64,000 nucleotides of DNA from an uncultured Lachnospiraceae bacterium (GTDB taxonomy: Bacteria; Bacillota; Clostridia; Lachnospirales; Lachnospiraceae): positions 420-64,419 of the forward strand of contig CAJTSB010000009.1 in the NCBI GenBank assembly GCA_910578825.1, in the 5' to 3' direction. The number at the start of each line of letters is the position of its first letter. Within the stretch, counting starts at the first letter, position 1. The notes below the pieces were generated by a model. It was not told the DNA's origin. It ran no database searches and saw only the letters and a list, made by a program, of their open reading frames with translations. Positions 54,125-62,776 of the stretch are shown here, in pieces. The position numbers were made by a program, and so were the translations under genes.

Positions 54125-55050
54125 GTTTCCTCCCTCACAGTCCCCACATAACTTTTCCAATCAAACACTGCATCCACCGATGCGATTCCAACTTCAATCA
54201 TCTCATCATCCGGTTCTCTGGTTGTCAGTTTCTGCATCCACAATCCCGGTTTGCTCAGGGCATTGATCATAGGATGATTGCTCCTGCCTGCCAGACGTAT
54301 AAACTCATAAGAAATACCTGCAACCAGCGGAATAATCGCAATCCGCAGTACCAGCCGGAGAATTCTGGAATCCACGCGGATAAACATGGTTGCAATAATG
54401 GTGATAATTACCACAAAAAAGAGAAAACTGGTTCCACAGCGTTTGTGTTCTCTGGAACTCGCCCTGACATTCTCTACGGTCAGATCCATTCCATGTTCTA
54501 TACAGTTGATGCATTTATGCTCGGCTCCATGATACATAAATACCCGCCGAATATCTTCCATCCTGGAAATCAATACAATATATGCAAAAAATATCAACAG
54601 ACGCAACGCGCCTTCGATAAGAATAATCAACGTATCAGAAGAAATATATTTCTGAAAAAACAAGGACACATAGAACGGTAGCGCCATAAAAATTGCCACA
54701 GCAAGTAAAAGTGACAGGACAATCGTAAATCCCATTTCCACTTTTTCTTTCTTCTCGCTTTTGGCTCCTTTGTCCTTACCTTCCTCCTCAAAAAAAGATG
54801 CTGAGAATGTCAGTGTTGACAGTCCCAATATGAAGGATTCTACAAAACTGATAACACCCCGCACAAATATCATATTTCTAAGCATTTGATTTTTGCAGAT
54901 ACCATGATATTCTTTTTTCTCCACAATAATCTCATGATCCGGTTTACGCACTGCAACGGCGTAAGATTCTTTATATTTCATCATTACGCCTTCCATGACA
55001 GCCTGTCCGCCAATTCCAGAATAAGCCAACTTTCCCACTTCCTCTCCCAA
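54121..55050 (-). CDS. DUF1385 membrane protein (YqhQ-like)
   Basis: About 309 residues with six or so membrane helices. The family signature YSGIGGQAVMEGVMMK is at the N-terminus, followed by HGICKNQMLRNMIFVRG, and FMYHGAEHKCINCIEHG plus KRCGTSFLFFVV in the second half. The function is unknown; it is regularly encoded between rpmE and prmC-prfA in clostridia. The start is uncertain: the frame opens with TTG at 55050, but the family start fits better at GTG 55038 or TTG 55029, near GAGAGG. Confidence 0.88.
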   Translation of the reverse strand: MGEEVGKLAYSGIGGQAVMEGVMMKYKESYAVAVRKPDHEIIVEKKEYHGICKNQMLRNMIFVRGVISFVESFILGLSTLTFSASFFEEEGKDKGAKSEKKEKVEMGFTIVLSLLLAVAIFMALPFYVSLFFQKYISSDTLIILIEGALRLLIFFAYIVLISRMEDIRRVFMYHGAEHKCINCIEHGMDLTVENVRASSREHKRCGTSFLFFVVIITIIATMFIRVDSRILRLVLRIAIIPLVAGISYEFIRLAGRSNHPMINALSKPGLWMQKLTTREPDDEMIEVGIASVDAVFDWKSYVGTVREET

Positions 55051-55098
55051 CCGTTAAATTCTGGTTCTTTCCTTCCAAAATTTTCGTTTTACAGAGAA

Positions 55099-55126
55099 AA
55101 CATACTTTTGTACTTTAACGTAGCAA
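55099..55126 (-). promoter_or_regulatory. Possible promoter of the DUF1385-prmC-prfA operon
   Basis: TTGCTA, 16 bases, TATGTT on the minus strand, downstream of the rpmE terminator. Confidence 0.3.
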
Positions 55127-55145
55127 GGTTTTTTCCATAGAACGA

Positions 55146-55177
55146 AAAGAAAGGATGTCCACATTAACAGACATCCT
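55146..55177 (-). terminator. Terminator of rpmE
   Basis: AGGATGTC and GACATCCT pair around a ten-base loop, followed by TTCTTTTC on the minus strand, 26 bases after the rpmE stop. Confidence 0.8.
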
Positions 55178-55202
55178 CTTTCGGTTCAGTTGAACTTTGA
55201 AA

Positions 55203-55409
55203 CTACTGATTGTTCATGCCGTATTTACGATTGAACTTGTCAATACGTCCACGAGCCTGAGCAGCCTTCTGCTGACCTGTGTAGAATGGATGACATTTGG
55301 AACAGATTTCAACGTGAATATCTTCCTTCGTGGATCCTGTCGTAAACGTATTTCCACAGTTGCATGTTACGGTTGCCTGATGATATGCCGGATGGATTCC
55401 TTCTCTCAT
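55203..55409 (-). CDS. rpmE: 50S ribosomal protein L31, zinc-binding form
   Basis: 68 residues. The start [20 protein letters not shown] and the zinc cysteines (CNC near 16-18, CSKC near 35-38) mark the C+ form, which Firmicutes replace by a zinc-free paralogue on zinc starvation. The ending [10 protein letters not shown] is typical. AGAGGTG precedes the ATG. Monocistronic between its own promoter and terminator, downstream of rho. Confidence 0.97.
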   Translation of the reverse strand: MREGIHPAYHQATVTCNCGNTFTTGSTKEDIHVEICSKCHPFYTGQQKAAQARGRIDKFNRKYGMNNQ

Positions 55410-55490
55410 GTTTTCACCTCTTCACTCTCTATTTTAAATCCTCTAAACTGATTTTCCTGTTTATGCCATTGCCTGCACAACAGCTTTATC

Positions 55491-55519
55491 ATTGTAGCAT
55501 ACATTTTACATATGTGCAA
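55491..55519 (-). promoter_or_regulatory. Promoter of rpmE
   Basis: TTGCAC, 17 bases, TACAAT with TG one base before the -10 (extended -10), about 80 bases upstream of the start. Confidence 0.75.
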
Positions 55520-55528
55520 GTTTTTTAT

Positions 55529-55578
55529 AAAAAAAATTGCAAAAGATTCATTCTTTCCCTGTTTTGGCAAAGAATCTT
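55529..55578 (-). terminator. Probable terminator of rho
   Basis: AAGATTC/GAATCTT (alternatively ATTCTTT/AAAGAAT) pairs on the minus strand, and eight T residues follow six bases after the stem. Moderate match. Confidence 0.45.
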
Positions 55579-55594
55579 GTCGTATTTTCCGGTA

Positions 55595-57118
55595 TTACAC
55601 CAATTTCGTCTTCTTCACCATCTGACAGAACTCACGATTATTATTGGTACGTACAAAAAGATTCAAAATGCTCTCGACTGCCTCGTCTGCCCGCATTCCA
55701 TTGATTGCACGGCGCATAACCTCCACTGCCTCCTGCTCTTCATGGTTTAAAAGCAGATCCTCTCTTCGCGTTCCGGACTTCGTAATATCCACAGCCGGAA
55801 AAATTCGACGCTCGGAAAGTTTGCGGTCCAGAATCAGCTCCATGTTGCCGGTTCCCTTAAATTCCTCATAGACAACGTCATCCATACGACTTCCGGTGTC
55901 CACCAACGCGGTAGCAAGAATGGTAATGCTGCCTCCCTCACGCATGTTCCTTGCAGCGCCGAAAAAACGTTTCGGCATATGTAAGGCTGCCGGATCAATA
56001 CCGCCGGATAACGTTCGTCCACTCGGAGGAACAATCAGATTGTATGCACGCGCCAGACGCGTAATGCTGTCGAGAAGAATCATGACGTCCTTGTTGTGCT
56101 CCACCAGACGCCTTGCACGCTCAATTACCATCTCTGATACCCGCTTGTGGTGCTCCGGTAATTCGTCAAACGTTGAATAAATAACTTCCACATTCCTTCC
56201 TTCAATCGCCTCTTTGATATCGGTTACCTCTTCCGGACGTTCATCAATCAGAAGAATGATCAGATGCATCTCAGGATTATTTCTGGTCACTGCCTTTGCC
56301 ACCTGTTTCAAAAGCGTAGTCTTACCAGCCTTCGGCGGCGAAACAATCATCCCTCTCTGCCCCTTGCCAATCGGGGAGACAACGTCCATGATGCGCATGG
56401 CAACTGCACTCCGCTCCGTCTCAAGCCGAATCCGTTCATTGGGGAAAATCGGCGTAAGATCCTCAAAATTCGGACGGCGCAGTATCTCGGACGGATGACA
56501 GTCGTTAATGCTGCGAATATAGAGAAGCGCACTGAACTTCTCCTGCTGCGTTTTAATTCTGGTATTGCCATGTATGATATCGCCTGTCTTTAATCCAAAT
56601 CTGCGAATCTGGGATGGAGAAACATATACGTCATTCTCCCCCGGCAGGTAATTCTCACACCGGATAAATCCATATCCATCCGGCATGACCTCCAAAATAC
56701 CATGTGCGCTGATTCCGCTGTCCAGTTCCGGATTATCAATTTCAATGCCGTCCGGCGTAATAATTTTACCAGGCTTGCGCTCCTTGTGTTCTCCCGGTTC
56801 CGTGTGCATTTCTCCGCTATTCCTGTCCGCATATTCTCCACGGCTCTCCCTCGGCTGTGCGCTCCTTGCATCCTGTTTATATTCTATCGTCTGTATACGC
56901 TTATCGTCTGTTCTTCCTGTCGTCTTCTCTTTCGCTCTTCCTGTCGTCCCCTCCTGCGTCTCCCCCGTACTTTTTTCTTTTAACGCATCCTTTTCGTCTT
57001 CTTCGAGCATCAACTCAACCAGCTCTTTCTTCTTCAGTCCTGAGAGATGTTTTAATCCTCTGGATTTCGCCACGTCCCTTAATACTGTCACAGATAAACT
57101 TTCATATTTTTCTCTCAT
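55595..57118 (-). CDS. rho: Transcription termination factor Rho
   Basis: A hexameric RNA-dependent ATPase. 507 residues. N-terminal Rho_N helices (LSVTVLRDVAKSRGLKHLSG), a charged low-complexity insert of about 80 residues (Thr/Glu/Arg-rich, roughly 45-130), the RNA-binding cold-shock fold with LEVMPDGYGFIRCENYLPG near 143, and the ATPase with GQRGMIVSPPKAGKTTLLKQ near 257 and VMILLDSITRLARAYN near 350. N-terminal inserts of this kind are common in high-GC and some clostridial Rhos. Followed by rpmE. Confidence 0.97.
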   Translation of the reverse strand: MREKYESLSVTVLRDVAKSRGLKHLSGLKKKELVELMLEEDEKDALKEKSTGETQEGTTGRAKEKTTGRTDDKRIQTIEYKQDARSAQPRESRGEYADRNSGEMHTEPGEHKERKPGKIITPDGIEIDNPELDSGISAHGILEVMPDGYGFIRCENYLPGENDVYVSPSQIRRFGLKTGDIIHGNTRIKTQQEKFSALLYIRSINDCHPSEILRRPNFEDLTPIFPNERIRLETERSAVAMRIMDVVSPIGKGQRGMIVSPPKAGKTTLLKQVAKAVTRNNPEMHLIILLIDERPEEVTDIKEAIEGRNVEVIYSTFDELPEHHKRVSEMVIERARRLVEHNKDVMILLDSITRLARAYNLIVPPSGRTLSGGIDPAALHMPKRFFGAARNMREGGSITILATALVDTGSRMDDVVYEEFKGTGNMELILDRKLSERRIFPAVDITKSGTRREDLLLNHEEQEAVEVMRRAINGMRADEAVESILNLFVRTNNNREFCQMVKKTKLV

Positions 57119-57209
57119 ACTTTTCTCCTTTTACCATTATCACATTGGGATTCTATGTCAGAGTAGACAACGACTTCGTATACAGAAATTATGTCTCTGT
57201 AGTAGTCCC

Positions 57210-57238
57210 ATTATACACTATCTTTTTATAAATAGGAA
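57210..57238 (-). promoter_or_regulatory. Probable promoter of rho
   Basis: A perfect TATAAT -10 with a poor TTCCTA 17 bases upstream, leaving a leader of roughly 85-90 bases. Rho genes are often autoregulated in the leader, but no specific signal is visible. Confidence 0.4.
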
Positions 57239-57249
57239 GTCCTTTTTTC

Positions 57250-57278
57250 TTGATTTGCTTTTTTTTTCATGCTATGAT
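57250..57278 (+). promoter_or_regulatory. Promoter of the malic enzyme gene
   Basis: TTGATT, 17 bases, TATGAT with TG one base before the -10 (extended -10), 35 bases before the start codon. Confidence 0.65.
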
Positions 57279-57313
57279 GAATAAAATGCCATGAAAACAA
57301 AGGAGATATTGAT

Positions 57314-58468
57314 ATGACAACACAGGAAAAGGCAATTTTCTTACATAAAGAATGGAACGGCAAACTGGAAACCGTTGCAAAATCCCCGGTAACCTCACGC
57401 GAAGACTTATCCATTGCCTACACGCCCGGCGTAGCGGAACCGTGTAAGCTCATCGCGGAAAATCCCGAAAATGCCTATGTCTATACGATGAAGGCAAATA
57501 CTGTCGCCGTAGTCTCAGACGGAAGCGCTGTCCTGGGGCTTGGCAATATCGGTCCCTATGCCGCCATGCCTGTCATGGAAGGAAAATGCGTACTGTTCAA
57601 AGAATTCGGCGGTGTCAACGCCGTTCCCATCTGTCTGGACACTCAGGACACGGAAGAGATTATCCGCACAGTCACCTGCCTGGCTCCCTGCTATGGCGGA
57701 ATCAATCTGGAGGATATCTCCGCCCCCCGCTGTTTTGAAATCGAAGAACGGCTCAAGGAGACGCTCTCCATCCCTGTCTTCCATGACGACCAGCATGGAA
57801 CGGCAATCGTTGTGCTTGCCGGAATTATCAATGCACTGAAAGTAACCGGCAAACAGAAAGAAAACTGCAAAGTAGTGGTAAACGGCGCCGGTTCTGCGGG
57901 AATTGCCATCACTAAACTTCTTCTGACTTACGGGTTCGCCGACATCACCATGTGCGACCGTCTGGGGATTATCGGCAGAGATTACCCCGATTTAAACTGG
58001 ATGCAGCAGAAAATGACTGAGGTCACCAATTTAACAAACAAGACGGGAACGCTTGCCGATGCACTGAAAGGTGCAGACATTTTCGTCGGCGTCTCTGCAC
58101 CGAATATTGTAACTGCTGAGATGGTCTCTTCCATGAACAGCGATTCCATCCTGTTTGCGATGGCAAACCCGGTTCCGGAAATCATGCCGGATATCGCCAA
58201 AGCCGCCGGCGCAAAGGTCGTAGGCACCGGACGCAGCGATTTCCCCAATCAGGTCAACAACGTGGTGGCCTTCCCCGGTATCTTCAAAGGCGCGCTGGAA
58301 GGACGTGCCCGGCAGATTACAGAGGAAATGAAACTGGCAGCAGCCGCAGCCATTGCCGGACTGGTATCTGAGGAACAACTGAACGAAGACTTCATTATGC
58401 CGGAAGCATTTGACCCCAGGGTAGCGCAGGTCGTAAGCCAGGCTGTCAAGTCCCATATTCCGGAATAA
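57314..58468 (+). CDS. Malic enzyme (NAD(P)-dependent, short bacterial form)
   Basis: Decarboxylates malate to pyruvate with reduction of NAD or NADP. 384 residues, without the phosphotransacetylase-like extension of MaeB. Motifs: LSIAYTPGVAEPCK near 33 (catalytic Tyr), AVVSDGSAVLGLGNIGP near 65 with the catalytic Lys just before it, IPVFHDDQHGTAIV near 150 (metal Asp pair), and the Rossmann VVVNGAGSAGIAIT near 187. The ATG follows AAAGGAG. The cofactor cannot be fixed by eye. First gene of a short rightward group. Confidence 0.95.
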   Translation: MTTQEKAIFLHKEWNGKLETVAKSPVTSREDLSIAYTPGVAEPCKLIAENPENAYVYTMKANTVAVVSDGSAVLGLGNIGPYAAMPVMEGKCVLFKEFGGVNAVPICLDTQDTEEIIRTVTCLAPCYGGINLEDISAPRCFEIEERLKETLSIPVFHDDQHGTAIVVLAGIINALKVTGKQKENCKVVVNGAGSAGIAITKLLLTYGFADITMCDRLGIIGRDYPDLNWMQQKMTEVTNLTNKTGTLADALKGADIFVGVSAPNIVTAEMVSSMNSDSILFAMANPVPEIMPDIAKAAGAKVVGTGRSDFPNQVNNVVAFPGIFKGALEGRARQITEEMKLAAAAAIAGLVSEEQLNEDFIMPEAFDPRVAQVVSQAVKSHIPE

Positions 58469-58477
58469 GCTTAAATC

Positions 58478-59518
58478 ATGAAAACAAACATTTTTTCCGA
58501 AAATGCTAAGATTGACAACCTCCATCTGCCCGGGAAAGCACAAGCCGCAACAGATTCCTGTTTCATGGAAAAAGAACTCTGGAACGGCAAACGATATTAT
58601 TCCATAGATTCCTGTTTAAAAAGAATGTTCGGGGAAAAAGTCTACCGCCTGGCATTAAACGGCGGCATGACTTGCCCGAACCGTGACGGCACGCTGGGTA
58701 CCGGAGGCTGTATTTTCTGCAGCGCGGCTGGAAGCGGAGACTTTGCGCAACACAAGGAAACATCCATTGCCAGACAGCTTGCCGCTGCCAAAGAACAGAT
58801 TCGCAGCAAACGAAACTGCCGGAAATTTATTGCCTATTTTCAGGCATATACCAACACCTATGCCCCGACAGACTATCTCCGCAAAATTTTCACTGAGGCG
58901 ATTATGGATTCCGACGTTGTCATTCTGTCCATCGCCACACGTCCGGATTGTCTCTCACCGGAAATATTAGAACTCCTGACGGAGCTGAACCAGATAAAAC
59001 CCGTTTGGATAGAACTCGGACTGCAGACCATTCATCCGCAAACCAGCCGTTTTATTCGCAGTGGATTTACGCTCACATGTTTTCATGAAGCGGTAACTGC
59101 CCTTTGCGAACGCCGTATTCCGGTGATTGTCCATGTCATTCTCGGTCTTCCCGGCGAGAGCCGCAAACAGATGCTTGAGACCGTCCGCCATGTGGGGAAC
59201 CTGAATGTTTTCGGAATCAAACTACAGCTTTTGCATATCCTGTCCGATACAGATTTGGGCGCATTATACCAGGAAAATCCCTTTCGGCTGCTTACGCAGG
59301 ACGAATACTGCGAACTGGTAACAGATTGTCTGGAACGTCTGCCAAAAGAGATTACCATACACCGTCTCACCGGAGACGGACCGAAAGATTTACTGATTGC
59401 GCCTTTATGGAGCAGTGCAAAACGACGTGTGCTGAACCAAATTGAGCAGACTTTGAAAAAACGCAATACCTGGCAGGGAAAATATTACGAATGTACAGAA
59501 TTCAGACAGACAACATAG
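58478..59518 (+). CDS. Radical SAM protein, TIGR01212/YhcC type
   Basis: Up to 346 residues. The radical SAM cysteines lie in NGGMTCPNRDGTLGTGGCIF followed by CS, with the wide spacing (C-x13-C-x2-C) typical of this family; also YFQAYTNTYAP near 125, SIATRPDCLSPEI and WIELGLQT near 175, and HVILGLPGESRKQM near 220. The function of the family is unknown. The start is unclear: neither ATG 58478 nor ATG 58565 has a ribosome site, and family members usually begin near the WNGKRYYSI stretch, which favours 58565. It follows the malic enzyme gene by nine bases. Confidence 0.85.
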   Translation: MKTNIFSENAKIDNLHLPGKAQAATDSCFMEKELWNGKRYYSIDSCLKRMFGEKVYRLALNGGMTCPNRDGTLGTGGCIFCSAAGSGDFAQHKETSIARQLAAAKEQIRSKRNCRKFIAYFQAYTNTYAPTDYLRKIFTEAIMDSDVVILSIATRPDCLSPEILELLTELNQIKPVWIELGLQTIHPQTSRFIRSGFTLTCFHEAVTALCERRIPVIVHVILGLPGESRKQMLETVRHVGNLNVFGIKLQLLHILSDTDLGALYQENPFRLLTQDEYCELVTDCLERLPKEITIHRLTGDGPKDLLIAPLWSSAKRRVLNQIEQTLKKRNTWQGKYYECTEFRQTT

Positions 59519-59565
59519 AAAAATTTCAGTCATAAAACTGATTACAAAGATAAGGAGCGATACTT

Positions 59566-60081
59566 ATGGCAGAAGCTGCCACACAATATAAATTAATTGT
59601 ACTCTATATGCTGGACAAAGTGGATTTTCCTCTCACTAATACACAAATTTCCAATTTCATGCTGAATAAGGATTACACGACGTATTTTACGATTCAGCAG
59701 GCCATCAGCGAACTGATTGATGCAGAATTGATCCGCACGGAATCTACGTACAATAACACCCATTACTATATCACGCCCGCTGGCAGGGAAACGCTCTCTT
59801 ATTTTCCTGATAAGATTTCCGATGCCATTAAGGCGGATGTCATTGACTATTTTCAAGAAAACCAGATGAAATTAAAACAGGAAATTTCCATGATTGCCGA
59901 TTACTATAAGACAACTGCGCAGGAATTTGCCGTGCGCTGTCAGATTAAAGAAAAGAACCGTTCTCTGATTGATCTGACCATCACGGTCAAATCAAAGACC
60001 GAGGCGCAGGCCATCTGCTCCAATTGGAACTCCTTACATGAGGACGTATATGGCTATCTCATGGATTTACTGTTAAAATAA
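59566..60081 (+). CDS. DUF4364 winged-helix protein
   Basis: 171 residues. The N-terminal half is a winged helix (YKLIVLYMLDKVDFPLTNTQ, IQQAISELIDAELI, THYYITPAGRETL), as in DUF4364 proteins common in Lachnospiraceae; the second half is helical with a small beta sheet (EKNRSLIDLTITVKSKTEAQ). Presumably a DNA-binding or regulatory protein; its targets are unknown. AAGGAG precedes the ATG. Confidence 0.88.
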   Translation: MAEAATQYKLIVLYMLDKVDFPLTNTQISNFMLNKDYTTYFTIQQAISELIDAELIRTESTYNNTHYYITPAGRETLSYFPDKISDAIKADVIDYFQENQMKLKQEISMIADYYKTTAQEFAVRCQIKEKNRSLIDLTITVKSKTEAQAICSNWNSLHEDVYGYLMDLLLK

Positions 60082-60086
60082 TTTTC

Positions 60087-60134
60087 ACAGAGGGTATGTC
60101 TCAATCCATTCATGAACTGAAACACACCCTCTGT
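60087..60134. terminator. Possible terminator between converging genes
   Basis: ACAGAGGGT pairs exactly with ACCCTCTGT, but the loop is 30 bases long and the T-runs are weak (AAATTG on plus, GAAAATTATTTT on minus). Confidence 0.4.
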
Positions 60135-60150
60135 AAATTGCTTTCACCTG

Positions 60151-60543
60151 TTAAGTATTGCCATCTGGATTATCTTTCTCCAGAAAGCGCATTTTGCTCT
60201 TTTCACCCAACTGCAACGGTACAAATCCCGCAGCTGTGTGATACTTCTCACGATAACATTTCTGACAGAGCGTTCCAAATGTTATTGTTTCTCCACACAC
60301 GGAACAATGCAGGTTTACAATCTTTTCCTCCTGCTCCTTATATTCCACCCTGCCCTCTGCAATCCATTTCTTTACGAGCATTTTTGGGATATTAAAATGC
60401 TCTGCCACCTGATACTCTGTCACATCCTGCGCGCGGATATACTCCTTAACTTCAGAAAATAACTGATTCTCCTGACAGACCGGACACATATCTCCCTCGT
60501 ATTTCTCCGGAAGATCCCTGTGACATACTGAACATAACTTCAT
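60151..60543 (-). CDS. Zinc-ribbon / helix-turn-helix small protein
   Basis: 130 residues: an N-terminal ribbon (CSVCHRDLP and CPVCQENQ), a central helix-turn-helix (VTEYQVAEHFNIPKMLVKKWI) and a second ribbon (CSVCGETI and CQKCYREKY). The layout recalls the YvyF-type regulators near flagellar operons, but no motility genes are present. The start ATG 60543 lacks its own ribosome site; an eight-codon reading frame just upstream (ATG 60565) has GTGAGG and ends in an ATGA overlapping this start. A GTG at 60582 in the main frame is the alternative. Confidence 0.8.
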   Translation of the reverse strand: MKLCSVCHRDLPEKYEGDMCPVCQENQLFSEVKEYIRAQDVTEYQVAEHFNIPKMLVKKWIAEGRVEYKEQEEKIVNLHCSVCGETITFGTLCQKCYREKYHTAAGFVPLQLGEKSKMRFLEKDNPDGNT

Positions 60544-60625
60544 GTTATCAAATAACGATACTTCATGCAAAATCCTCACCACTCTTCTTATAATATATCA
60601 GCAGCCAATACCTGCACAGAACTGA

Positions 60626-61207
60626 CTACTTTTTCTTTACACTATAACCAAATGTTCCCAGAATACTTTTCAGGTCGCAATAGGCGCCATGGGAATATAC
60701 AATCGGCTCCGCCTGCTCCAAATGAAAGGTTCCCTTTTGATCCATATATGCCTCTGAGGCGTGTACGGTCACCACCTCTGCCAAAAACATATGATGGGAG
60801 CCGAGTTTCATACATTCTGTCACCCTGCATTCCATATTTACGGGACTTTCCCCTATCAGGGGAGGCAAAACCTTCGATGCCTTCTGTCTTGTCAAACGAA
60901 GAGATGCAAACTTGTCAACCTCCCTGCCGGATTTGACACCGCAATAATCTGTCGCATATGCCAGTTTTCGGGTCGTAAGGTTGATGACAAACTCTCCGGT
61001 CTTTGCTATCATATGATAAGAATAACGCTCCGGCCTTACGGAAATATATACCATCGGTGGATTGGTACAGACAGTTCCCGTCCACGCCACTGTGATGATA
61101 TTATCCCGCCCTTCCCCGTCTGCCACAGTTACCATGACTGCCGGCAGTGGATAAAGCATATTCCCTGGTTTCCACTCCTGTTTCTGATAAATATTATCTT
61201 TCTGCAC
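60626..61207 (-). CDS. Flavin reductase-like (FMN-binding split-barrel) protein
   Basis: 193 residues. It begins at a GTG (61207) with AGGAGAG four bases away. Visible: PGNMLYPLPAVMVTVADGEG near 14, NIITVAWTGTVCTNPPMVYI near 36, and SVRPERYSYHMIAKTGEFVI, followed by NLTT: the FMN-binding core of the flavin reductase / DIM6-NTAB family. It may reduce flavin or act as an FMN-dependent reductase; the electron donor and substrate are unknown. It follows the coiled-coil gene by nine bases. Confidence 0.87.
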   Translation of the reverse strand: MQKDNIYQKQEWKPGNMLYPLPAVMVTVADGEGRDNIITVAWTGTVCTNPPMVYISVRPERYSYHMIAKTGEFVINLTTRKLAYATDYCGVKSGREVDKFASLRLTRQKASKVLPPLIGESPVNMECRVTECMKLGSHHMFLAEVVTVHASEAYMDQKGTFHLEQAEPIVYSHGAYCDLKSILGTFGYSVKKK

Positions 61208-61216
61208 ACAACTCTC

Positions 61217-62011
61217 CTAGAAAAATCCAAACATATGCGCAATAATTGCAACAATGCCCCCAATATTAATAATACCAAGAATTATCAACACTCCAAAATA
61301 ACCCTTGATTACTTTCATGCTCTGTGAACCCATCTCCACATGCTCTATTTTCGTCTCTAATTCCTCCAACAGAGTCTGGATATTGCGGTAACACTTGACA
61401 TTCTCTCTGTGAATCTTTTCACCAAGTTCTGTCTTCACTGTCTCGAGGTCTGCTTTCATTGCCTCAAGCTCTGTCTTCATCGTTTCAATCGTCTGATTGC
61501 TCTCACTGTCATCTTCGGAATCCGCTGTCAATTGCGCAAGCCCAGCGTTTATTTTCTCCAATTCAGAGGAGACTCCTTGCAATGTCTCTCTCGTGGAATT
61601 CTCCTGCTCCCTGATCTGTTCTGCCGCAGATTCTGAAAAATTCTGAAGTTTCTTATCCAACTCCACCATACTCTGCTGCGAATTGCTGTTCATCTCTACA
61701 ATCTGCTCAGAAATGCGTTCTTCCAACGTATTGATTTCACAGCTAATTGTCTCGTCCATGACACGCATCTGCTCATCCACACGAGAAATTAATGCGTCAA
61801 CCTGACGCCTTACGCCCTGTGTCAAAGTGTCTGCTTCCTTTTTCTGTCCATCTAATATTTTCTGAAAGGTCTTTGATTTCTCCTCTTTTTCTTCCAGAAC
61901 CGTATCCAATTCTTCTACTTTGCTCTCTTTTGTAGTTAGCAAACCCTGAAGATATTTTGCTTTCTCCTTAAATTCGTCAATCTGTTTTAAAAAAAAGTCT
62001 TCTTTCTGCAC
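61217..62011 (-). CDS. Tail-anchored coiled-coil protein of unknown function
   Basis: 264 residues. Residues about 1-225 are almost continuous coiled coil (EEKEEKSKTFQKILDGQKKE, repeated SELEKINAGLAQL-type heptads), and the last 30 residues are a hydrophobic helix (GVLIILGIINIGGIVAIIA) ending at the C-terminus. No signal peptide, so the body should lie in the cytoplasm, anchored by its tail. The start is a GTG at 62011 with only a distant GAAAGGA. The shape resembles scaffold or methyl-accepting-like rods, but no signalling motif is present. Confidence 0.7.
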   Translation of the reverse strand: MQKEDFFLKQIDEFKEKAKYLQGLLTTKESKVEELDTVLEEKEEKSKTFQKILDGQKKEADTLTQGVRRQVDALISRVDEQMRVMDETISCEINTLEERISEQIVEMNSNSQQSMVELDKKLQNFSESAAEQIREQENSTRETLQGVSSELEKINAGLAQLTADSEDDSESNQTIETMKTELEAMKADLETVKTELGEKIHRENVKCYRNIQTLLEELETKIEHVEMGSQSMKVIKGYFGVLIILGIINIGGIVAIIAHMFGFF

Positions 62012-62084
62012 CTTATATACATATCCTTTCTTATGTTTATGGAATTCATTGTAACATTAGACCTGTCTTTTTGCAACAATGATA

Positions 62085-62759
62085 CTATATATTCTCTATC
62101 TGCCAGTCAATCGGATCTATGCCATTTGCCGCAAGAAACTCATTCGCCTGGCTGAAATGTTTACATCCAAAAAATCCCCGATACGCTGAAAGCGGACTCG
62201 GATGCGGCGCCTTTAATATCAGATGTTTGGGATTATTCAGCATGGGAATCTTACTCTGCGCCGGTTTTCCCCACAGCATATAGACAATGGGACGTTTTTG
62301 CGCATTGACCTCACGGATTATTGCATCCGTAAACTGCTCCCATCCTTTTCCCTGATGGGAAAAAGCCTGATGCGCACGAACTGTCAATACCGTATTGAGC
62401 ATCAGCACTCCCTGCTGAGCCCATTTTACCAGATATCCATTGTTGGGAATCTCACAGCCCAAATCTTCCCGCAGCTCTTTATATATATTCTCCAACGATG
62501 GCGGAATATCCACCTCCGGTCTCACAGAAAAACACAATCCATGCGCCTGACCCTGGTTGTGGTATGGATCCTGCCCCAGTATCAGCACTTTTACCTGACT
62601 AAGGGGCGTCAAATGCATGGCATTGAAAATATCATCTGCCGGCGGATAAATCACATTCGTACTGTACTCTTCTTTTATAAAACGATAGAGGCTGGCATAA
62701 TAAGGTTTCTTAAATTCCCCGCCAATCGCCTCCACCCAGTCATTTTGCAGCATTCCCAT
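62085..62759 (-). CDS. ung: Uracil-DNA glycosylase, family 1
   Basis: Removes uracil from DNA to start base-excision repair. 224 residues. The catalytic water-activating Asp is in VLILGQDPYHNQGQAHGLCF near 65, and the Leu-loop motif is APHPSPLSAYRGFFGCKHF near 187. The ATG follows AAGGAG. It lies 17 bases after hisF on the same strand. Confidence 0.97.
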   Translation of the reverse strand: MGMLQNDWVEAIGGEFKKPYYASLYRFIKEEYSTNVIYPPADDIFNAMHLTPLSQVKVLILGQDPYHNQGQAHGLCFSVRPEVDIPPSLENIYKELREDLGCEIPNNGYLVKWAQQGVLMLNTVLTVRAHQAFSHQGKGWEQFTDAIIREVNAQKRPIVYMLWGKPAQSKIPMLNNPKHLILKAPHPSPLSAYRGFFGCKHFSQANEFLAANGIDPIDWQIENI

Positions 62760-62776
62760 GGAAATTACTCCTTCCC

